From NCBI GenBank assembly GCA_028274465.1, contig CM051458.1, positions 28,160,692 through 28,224,691 of the forward strand: DNA of 64,000 nucleotides, written 5' to 3'. The notes beneath the pieces are model-generated. The model was not told where the DNA came from. It made no database searches and saw nothing but the letters and a program-made list of their open reading frames with translations. This stretch comes from Plantago ovata (Eukaryota > Streptophyta > Magnoliopsida > Lamiales > Plantaginaceae). This document shows, piece after piece, positions 56,326 through 64,000 of the stretch. Position 1 is the stretch's first letter; each line of letters starts with the position of its first letter. The position numbers and the translations under genes were made by a program.

Positions 56326-56599
56326 TTAATTAACCCGTCGAGTACTCGACGGGCATAAAAAGTTGTACGCACACTTGTTACAATATAAAGTTGATTGTTT
56401 CGAACTACAAATAAAGAAAATTATCGCTCATATGTATATTGTTACACAATTGTTTATCTCTGTACTTGGTCCATGTTTCGTATAAGCATTACCACGCACC
56501 AACTCTTAACTGAAACATCTTATAGTATCCAAAAACTTAATAAGATATATTTTTTCATTGAATTAGAATGTCATATGGAAATTTAATATCACCCATTAT

Positions 56600-57530
56600 C
56601 ATTTTCATTGGTATTAGACTAATATCGACATCCAATAAACATCGGGACTATGCTATTTCGATATGAATGTCTTTACTTTGCCCTATGACCATGGTCATAT
56701 AATACTCCACCTTTACCATAGAAAAATGTTGAATTTACAAAATACTTAACCTGGTGTATTTTTTCATCTTCAAACTTAACATGTACATGCATAATATTCA
56801 TATGTGTCATAATTAATATTGAGTATAATGTCATCCACATGAATGTCTTTCATTTTTCCCGTGACCATGAACTTGTCATGGGTCATATATCACCTTCCTC
56901 TATTTTCCTCAAATTAAATGGGTTTCAATATTGAAGTTCAATAGTCATTCAACAAAACCCCTAATATGTTGAACTTCAAAATAGGATAAGCAAGAATACA
57001 CTTATTATAGATAGATAGCCTACAACATAGTACCATCTATTGTGATTGTTATTGTGAATTATCACATGAGTACACCAATTGAACAAATCCATTGTTTTTA
57101 AGACTGAGTATAATGACATCCACATGAATGTCTTTCAATTGCCCCGTGATCAAGAACTTGCCATAGATCCCATATCACATTCACCGTATTTTTCTCAAAT
57201 GCGTTCCAATATTGGACTTCAATTCTCATTCAGCAAATCCCTTAATCTCTTGAATTTCAAAATAGGATAAAGTCAGTATACACTTATTATGGATAGATAG
57301 CCTACATGTAGTCCCATCAAATGCAATTATTATTTTACTTATTATGGAACACTAACCCATCCACTTTTATAAATTACTTCGGCATAATTACGGCTGAGTA
57401 TAATGTCATCCACATGAGTGTCTTTCATTTGCCCCGTGACCATGAACTTTTCATAGACCCTATATCACTTTCACTCTATTTTTCTCACTCAAATATTGGA
57501 GTTAATAGTCATTCAACAAAACTCCTACAA
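56600..57530. repeat. Tandem repeat, unit about 287 bp, three clear copies
   Basis: Copies start with GAGTATAATG(T/A)CATCCACATGA at 56821, 57106 and 57396 (spacing 285 and 290), each followed by GTCTTTCA, CCCGTGA.CA.GAACTT, CACTTATTAT and GATAGATAGCCTACA. A weaker partial copy lies at about 56615-56770. The copies have diverged with small indels. One plus frame gives a related peptide in two copies (HMNVFQLPRDQEL, HMSVFHLPRDHEL), but frames are not kept, so it is probably satellite-like, non-coding DNA. Confidence 0.75.
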
Positions 57531-57749
57531 CATATTTGGATTTGGACTATAGAGACCTCTCGACGTCTATAATTGACCTCACATTTGGGTTTCAATTATA
57601 GAGGTCCCGAATACTGTTCACATTTTGAGAGACCTCTCGTTTTTTCCTCTCATTTTCCCTCTCTCTAGGGGTTTCATCTTTCTCTCTTTATTTCCAACTT
57701 TCTCTCTCCCAATCAATAATCAACATCTCATACTTTCGCTCATAATATT

Positions 57750-58195
57750 CGAATAAAATCTATTTTTGGTACTCTAGAGAGCGTCCGTGTCCTATTTATA
57801 TACTTTATTGTAACACGTTGCCAATTTTGATACTTTTTCAATTGGACGGAAAAAAAATTAAATAATTCAAGCATGGTAATCACACATCCAACATATCGAA
57901 AATAGCGAATAAAATAAGAATAAAAAATGCAAAGAAAAAATGAAAAATGGGCGGGCGCTATGTATACTTTTTGGTACTTTGGAGTACCAAGCTGGGATTT
58001 TAATGCATTGTATAAGACATGACAAATTTTCCAATTTTCTTGAGAATTTTGGCCCAACAGGTTAGTGGGTGTCACACGCTTGTATTGTTCATATTTTTTC
58101 TGTTGAATTAGAAAGTATCTAAATTGAACATGGCGCACTCTAGAGTACCTAAATTGGGCAGGGGCACTCCGGAGTACTTGAAATGAGTTTTACCC
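57750..58195. mobile_element. Possible MITE with GGTACTCTAGAG-like ends
   Basis: The left end (AAAATCTATTTTTGGTACTCTAGAGAGCG) and the inverse of the right end (AAAACTCATTTCAAGTACTCCGGAGTGC) are similar over about 30 bp. Further GTACTTTGGAGTACC and CTCTAGAGTACC words occur inside. The minus-strand 132-codon frame across it lacks recognisable content and I do not call it a gene. TSD not identified. Confidence 0.4.
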
Positions 58196-58977
58196 CATAC
58201 AAAGCAAATGATAAGCTTATACATGGGTGGTAGTATTAAATAATAAATAAATAACTATTTTTCAAAACTAATTTTTATTGATAAAAAGTTTATATGGTAG
58301 TACCATCATTGAATCGAATATGTTATTGTAATTCTAATTTATTTTGGAATATACATATCAAACATATTTTTTATTTTAACTTACTTATATAAAGGTTAAA
58401 TAAATATCAAATAATATACATAATGATACTTTCTTTCAGTTTCATTGATAGACATTTTTCAAAATCATATCACCAAATATGAGTGCTATTATAATTTATT
58501 GCGTAATACACATGTCAAATATATCTATTATTCTGAATTATTGTTGAATAAATCCATGAGCTGTGACATAAATACAAAGTAATTAAAATGTTATATCGTC
58601 TTTTTCAGTCATTTTTTATTTTTTAATGTATGTATGAAATGGTCGGCAGAGGAATCAAAATTTTGATTATAACATAGAAATTCTAATTTAAATTGAAATT
58701 GGGGAGATTATATTTTTACCGCGTTTATTTTCAGGAATACGCTTAGTAGTATTTTGATTTAGATTAATTTGTTTTGGCATATGCTTAGTTGAAATTTGGG
58801 AGATTATATTTTCGCCACGTTTATTTTCAGGAATACGCTTTGTAGATTATATTTTGATTTAGATTAATTATTTTTTGGCATATGCTTAGTTGAATTTTAC
58901 TTTTATTCTATTTTTTAGTCAATGTTTTCCAAGTGAATTTTAAAATAAATTTATTCTAATTAAATGAGAAATTGACA
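58196..58977. other. AT-rich spacer with a 97-bp tandem duplication
   Basis: No gene. GGGAGATTATATTTT...CGTTTATTTTCAGGAATACGCTT...GGCATATGCTTAGTTGAA occurs twice, from about 58701 and 58798. Confidence 0.6.
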
Positions 58978-59800
58978 CTGTTGGTGTCGGAATATGTCCA
59001 ACCCCCAAGGGCGCCTAAGAGCGTACTAGTGCGTCATGGGCTGACCATGATAGAAAGGTCCGATTGCCCATCACCATGGTCCGACCAGACAAGAGATTAG
59101 GCAAAGTATCCTAAGTTCTTATGTTCGACCTAGAAGTACAATTGTCCTACTAGACATTGAGCTGCCCTACTAGCATGGTGACGCCCTACTAGCAGGACAA
59201 TGCCCTAGTAGCCACCAGCTAGGAGAAAGGCAAGCTAGGAAAAGAGCTTCTCGGACTTCATCACAACCTCCGACTACATAGGGTCACCCTAGTAGCACGT
59301 CGAGAGGAACAAGTCTGGTGCCCTTCTGCCCTACTAGCACTGGTAGTCGGACGAGTGCTCTACCCTACTAGCACAGGTGGCCGGACATAAGTCCTCCTTA
59401 CGTCAAGGAAGAATCAACATGTCCCAAGGAAAAGATGGTCCTCGGACTTTAGGAGCTCGGCGGTCGCCCTACTACCCCGTCCTCGGACGGTACTAGGGAG
59501 ACACCCGCCCTAGGAGCACTTTGGTACCAAGGAATACCATTCGTCCCCTGCCAACACTAGTGGAAGATCTGGGCCAAAACCCATGGGTCACTCCAAATGG
59601 GCCTAAGCCCATGGGAGACTCAATCATGGTCGGACACTTGTCATGATCCTAAGTGCCCAGGCAATATTCTATTGCTAGTATAAATATGGGCTCAGTCAAA
59701 TGAAGATAATCATTATGACCTTCCATCACACACTACTTTCTCACTCTACATTTACTAGGGCAGCCTACCAACTCCCTACACGTAAACTCGTCCTCGGGGC
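58978..59800 (+). repeat. LTR E of a Ty3/gypsy-type element
   Basis: Starts TGTTGGTGTCGGAATATGTCC. A TATA-like GTATAAATATGG is at 59679-59690. The U3 carries about nine copies of CCCTACTAGCA or close variants between 59150 and 59480. The end is not sharp; coding-like sequence begins near 59812. LTR F at 61584 starts similarly and shares AATATGTCCA and CTAAGAGCG words. Confidence 0.6.
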
Positions 59801-59811
59801 TGTCCCCCGTT

Positions 59812-60719
59812 AGGAGGCAGAGGCAGAGGAGGGGGGCGAGGCAACGGTGGTAGGACAGTTAGAAATGATAATGTTGATGACTACTCGGACGATGACTTGG
59901 TCGATGGAGCCCCGGTGAGCGTCACTACTCCGGAGGAAAGGGTTGATGAAAATGTGCCCCAAGGAATCCCCGCCGGATCCGGTTTCTGCGCATTGAGACC
60001 TTCCGCTCACCGGGTCCCAAGGCAAGCTCAACCGGTCCCAAGGCAAGTCCAGCCAGCAGCAATGAACCAGCAATGAACTTTACCCTTCCCAACGGACAAG
60101 TTGTTCGTCCTGCGGACTTTGGGTTCACGGAGGTGCAATACAGATTGTTCCTCCTGACCATCCAAGGATGCATAGGACAAAATGAGGCAGCATGAGTATA
60201 GGAAGAAATAAGGGCCCAAATGCATCCCCAAGTGCAAGAATCCGTACCAATTTAGGCAAGAGCATATCCCGTTCAAGATGAAGCTTAATCTCGAGCAAGT
60301 CCTAGGCTAAGACCTCAAGGCGTGCAATCAATGCTAGGTCCCCAAGGAGCTCCGGGAGACTTGAGGGAAGTGATCGAGAGGAGAGTAAGGGCCTCACAAG
60401 CGCCCAATGACCCACATCCTCCGGACCATCTCCAACTTCCTCCAGACCAACTCCAACTCCAAGTTGTCAATCCGCCAACTCTTCCAAATCAAGTCACTCA
60501 TCAGAAACATCCAGAGGCGATGGCCGAGAACAATGATGGCAGGACGGTAGCACAAGTAACCCCAATGGTAGGATTTGACCCCATGACCGGAAGGAGGCTT
60601 AACCTTGAAGAGCTAAAAGCCCAGAGAAAAGTCCTTGAAGCACAAATAGATGCGTTGAAGACAAACGTCCAAGAGAAAGAGAAGGACATGGAGCCAAGCG
60701 CCCTATGTGATGCCATAAG
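59812..60719 (+). pseudogene. Gag-like remnant downstream of LTR E
   Basis: Open to 60076 with an Arg/Gly-rich start (GGRGRGGGRGNGGR), an acidic patch (DDYSDDDLVDG) and a Pro/Gln-rich part. After stops and frameshifts, 60322-60719 reads a Pro/Gln-rich stretch and a coiled-coil (GRRLNLEELKAQRKVLEAQI, then ALKTNVQEKEKD). This resembles the N-terminal part of plant gypsy gag polyproteins, possibly Tat-like; no conserved catalytic domain confirms it. It is cut at 60719 by a copia LTR. Confidence 0.45.
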
Positions 60720-61583
60720 TGTAAGAAAATATGGTCAGAGTTACCCCTAGGGTACGCAGCGGAATTTCAAATTTTTTTTTAACATGCAGGTTAATTGATC
60801 ATGCATATAACGTATATAATAAACACATTAATCAGAAGAATAGGTATTGCATCGATATGCCAATCGATGAAGTCTTCGTAATATTCCGGTGAATCTTCTC
60901 CTTCGTCGAAGTCGAAGATATCTGCAATACTTTGATTATCTGCAAGACAATAAAAGTTAGTTTCCAGCTCTTTGAACCTCAACCTTGGTATCCACGGATG
61001 AACAACTTATCGAAAAGAATGCTAGGATATTCTTTATGTGTCCAAGAAGATGGGGCGGCGATTTTCCTCCGGTGGAGAGTGGCGCGCGCGGGGGAGAGCT
61101 TTTTATTTTCTATAAGAAAGGTAGAATAATTCTCTAAGAATTCGGCATTGAAAAAGCTCTCTAAGGACCTACTTATATAGTAGTCAATAGAAGCCTAAAG
61201 AAGATTCTTTTAGACTTCATAAAGGAATAAGAACTCTAATTCTTATTGCACAAGGAAACCAATTTAAGTCTAGATTCATTCCCAATTAAGTTAGAACTCA
61301 ATTAGGAAAATCTAACTTAACCCTTGACTTCTAATATGGGAAGGAGTCGAAACTCCCTCCCATACTACTACTACACGCGGCCGGCCAAGGGGGAGTATGT
61401 GGGTCCCAATTTTGGGACCCACTTATAATTCGAAGGCAATTCAAACTCTAAGTAGATTTTACCCATGTGCATATATTAATTCTAAATTAATATATCCTTT
61501 CAAATCAAACCTCTGTTATATTTCTAAAATATAATCTTTAATTGTATTTACATAAAATACAATTAATCAATCAATTCTATTAG
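60720..61583 (-). repeat. Truncated LTR of the copia A/B/C family
   Basis: Starts at the LTR end TGTAAGAAAATATGG and follows the family through the exon-like module (60942 to about 60860, DIFDFDEGED), a degraded TATA region and the AATTAATT section, ending abruptly at 61583 where LTR F starts. The module's donor site is lost here. Confidence 0.85.
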
Positions 61584-62058
61584 TGTTGAAATATGTCCAG
61601 TGCGCATGTACGAACTGGAGCGGTCTAAGAGCGCGACAAAGCATCATAGGCCGTCCCTCAAGGGGCACGACTACACCCAAGTATGTCACTAAGGTGTGGA
61701 TCGACCAACATAGGGTCCGACCATCACTGGGAGGACAACCCTCAAAATAAGCTCATTACAAGGACAAAACAGCCATATGGCTCGAGGAGCATCTCTAAGG
61801 CTCGAGGAGCAACTTACGTCAAGATAACGCTCCTTGAGAGAAACTGGACAGGATGCTACTCGCACCACGTACGAACAAGTAAGGCACGAAGACCCTGAGC
61901 GACCACCCATGGTTGCTCCCTTGGGCCAAGGCCCATGGACCTCACTAGTGGGCCTGGGCCGAGGAAGGCTTCAATCCCAGTCGTACACGTGTCGTGATCC
62001 TACGCGACCGGAAGTTGAAAGGCCACGAGTATATAAAGGCCTCATTTACTCCTCAACA
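61584..62058 (+). repeat. LTR F, related to LTR E, running into an assembly gap
   Basis: Starts TGTTGAAATATGTCCAG. Contains GGCTCGAGGAGCA twice (61778-61811) and a TATA box GTATATAAAGGCC at 62030-62042. Shares its opening layout with LTR E but not the CCCTACTAGCA array. It sits at the broken edge of the copia LTR. The 3' end is lost in the gap. Confidence 0.55.
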
Positions 62059-62158
62059 NNNNNNNNNNNNNNNNNNNNNNNNNNNNNNNNNNNNNNNNNN
62101 NNNNNNNNNNNNNNNNNNNNNNNNNNNNNNNNNNNNNNNNNNNNNNNNNNNNNNNNNN
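62059..62158. other. Assembly gap of 100 N
   Basis: Exactly 100 N. Left is LTR F; right is the middle of a Sirevirus-like gag. Confidence 0.98.
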
Positions 62159-64000
62159 CAAGGAAATCAAACTTGAAGTAACTAAGCTGAAGTTTAAACT
62201 TTACGCAAGGTGCAACGAGTCACTGGAAACTTGGACTTCAGATTCACAACTCTTGTTAGTGAAATGGCAGCGCTGGGTGTTGGAAATCTTATTCAGATTC
62301 TGAGAAAGTGAAAACTATCATCAGAGGTTGAATCAAGAATGGATCCATACTCAGAATTTCTATTACAATCAAGGAATGCCTGACATTACACCAACTGAGT
62401 TGTTCTCTCATCTTGCTACTGTCAATTATGAGACAAAGCAAAGAGAAAATGTGTTTGCTGAAAAATCGCAAACATTGCTCTTGCTGCAAAGCCGTCATCT
62501 TCTGAAAAGAAGAATGATAAAGAGCCTGCTGATGAAAATGCTTTAGTTGTTAAAACATGAAGAAATTCATCAGTAAGGAACTTGAAAGGCGAAAAGCAAA
62601 AGAGAAGCTGAAAAAGCATCTTGGTAATAACTACCATAAGTACAAGAATGATACTAGCTCGCTGAACAAGCAAGCTCAGCAAGCTACATCATCAGAAGAA
62701 CCAGCAGTTGGAAATGATCTATGTTTTTACTCTGCAAAAAGCCTGGACACTTCAAAGCTAATTGCCCCTTGCTGAAAGGCAAATGCTGAAAAGAAGAAGA
62801 AGTTCAAAAGAGCTTTCATTGCTGAAGAAAGAAGAAGCTTCAAGCAAAAATCGATGCATTATGCATTGAGACAAGCTCCGAGACAGTGAGGATGAAAGTT
62901 CAGACACCGACGATGAGGAAGCCACTCTAGACGTGGAGATTGGCAAAGAAGTGTGTGGAATAGCTATGGAAGCTTATCCAGACGTGTCGAACTACGAATT
63001 CTGCCTCATGGCCGGTCAGGTAAATGATTCTACCTCTGACTCTGATCAGAAAGTGAAGACGAGATTGACCTTGACAAGATTCAAGGAGAAATCGAAGATT
63101 TGAGAAAACTCTCAGCAAACAGCAAGAAAAACTTCAACTTGCTGAAACTCTGACCAAGCAAACTACTGAAAAGTACGTTTTGCTGAAGGAAGAGACAGAA
63201 GAAAAGGATGCTGCTGAAATAAGGCGTCTTAAGAAGTTGATTGCTGAGGCTGCAGAGAAAAATTCTCAAATGGCGTTAGAATTAGAAGAGTATCAGTCCT
63301 CAATTCTAAAGTTACTTGCTGAAATCCAAGAAATGAAAAAGATGAAAATCAATTTCAAATCTTATGTGGAAGCGAAGTATACGCTGACTGAACTAAACTC
63401 TTATTTGAGAGATCCATCTCAGAAAAAGGTTTAGGAGCAACGTGTGAAGGTGATAACGTAGAAATCTTGAGAAAAGATAACAATATCTCCTTTGTACGTG
63501 CTACTGATAGTAGTCCACCAGTGATCTATCAGTTTGGTCAAACTAAAGTTGCTGAAGAAACATGAATCAGACCTAACCAGCTAAGTGTCCAATCACTGCT
63601 TGTAGTCAACTATAGTTAAACTAGCTTAAACATGCAATCAAGATACCTATGACCATAAGCCCGTTGTTGCTGCTCAAAGTAACAAGACTTTAAAAGGAAA
63701 ACAGTTTGCTTGAGAATGGAAAGAAAAGAATGCCGTGAAGCATTCCGCCAAACAAGTTGCTGAAAAGCAAGTTGTTAAGTCTAAAGGCAAGATTACCAAA
63801 AGTAATCAGAAGTCCTTGCTGACAAACCTGAATCAAGTAAGGTTGCTGATGCTAAAGCTCAGCATTCTCCAAAGAGTGGACTCGGTTTCAAAACCAAGCA
63901 AAGTCAACTCTTTCATGAGTATAAGCAAAGTCAGCAAAGATACTTCAAAAGATGAAGAAAACCAAGCCTAAGAGTTCTGAAAAGACTCCCAATGCTAGGA
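62159..64000 (+). pseudogene. Sirevirus-like gag, second copy (plus strand)
   Basis: Collinear with the inverse of about 21560-19810. It opens at the EIKLEVTKLKFKL segment, then the MPDITPTELFSHLATVNYET part (62376 onward), a Lys-rich part, the zinc knuckle (62725-62770, with an extra dinucleotide shifting frame but GGA kept at the Gly codon), the acidic and coiled-coil part (63180-63434) and the basic tail (63735-63971). At least six frameshifts are present. The rest of the element lies beyond the window. It is useful as an outgroup for dating the breaks in the 15438-23610 element. Confidence 0.85.

Noticed and set aside
57740..58138. 132-codon minus-strand frame as a gene
   Set aside because: Lies inside a MITE-like segment, has an unusual composition and no recognisable domain or promoter.

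Overview
This is nuclear DNA from a flowering plant, most likely a eudicot. The LTR elements use the plant initiator-Met tRNA primer site, there are a PIF/Harbinger relic, a Stowaway MITE and an L1-type LINE, and the AT-rich spacers and splice signals look plant-like. Nearly all of it is transposon-derived; I could not identify the species. Two runs of exactly 100 N (15338-15437 and 62059-62158) are scaffold joins, so adjacency across them is not proven. One plausible single-copy host gene was found, a small minus-strand gene at 26306-26737.

Layout. 937-14629: a minus-strand Ty3/gypsy remnant (long LTR 11947-14629, gag relic, pol missing, truncated second LTR 937-1266). Nested in it is a complete plus-strand Ty1/copia element, copia A (1629-10806), with 2.1-kb LTRs and TSD TTTAG. 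14637-15337: a copia gag fragment. 15438 to about 23610: a decayed minus-strand Sirevirus-like copia. 23843 to about 25345: a PIF/Harbinger transposase relic. 26306-26809: the host gene with its TATA box. 27770-33944: copia B, same family as A, minus strand, TSD AGATC, internally deleted. 34200-36500: MITE/foldback elements. 37067-42493: copia D, minus strand, 0.55-kb LTRs, TSD GTGTT, itself carrying a 343-bp solo-LTR-like insertion. 43741-55754: a 5'-truncated minus-strand LINE with a 16-bp TSD, split by the full-length copia C (45671-55592, TSD GGGAT). 55771-58977: MITE-like sequence and a ~287-bp tandem repeat. 58978-62058: two related gypsy-type LTRs, a gag-like remnant and a truncated copia A/B/C-type LTR. 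62159-64000: a plus-strand copy of the Sirevirus-like gag.

No element looks autonomous. Each pol region carries stops, frameshifts or deletions, and several catalytic or zinc-binding residues are lost. Copia C is the least damaged. The sequence gives the insertion order directly: the gypsy remnant predates copia A, the LINE predates copia C, and copia D predates its solo LTR.

The most notable observations are: (i) copia A and C have near-identical LTR and pol but unrelated-looking gag; (ii) the 2.1-kb LTRs carry an exon-like module bounded by good splice signals and encoding an acidic peptide; (iii) an array of short hairpins precedes the Sirevirus 3' end; (iv) a GC-rich block sits in an AT-rich leader; (v) a small foldback-element family has CTCCG/CGGAG-repeat centres. 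I found no defence system, CRISPR array or metabolic gene cluster. All comparisons were made by eye.
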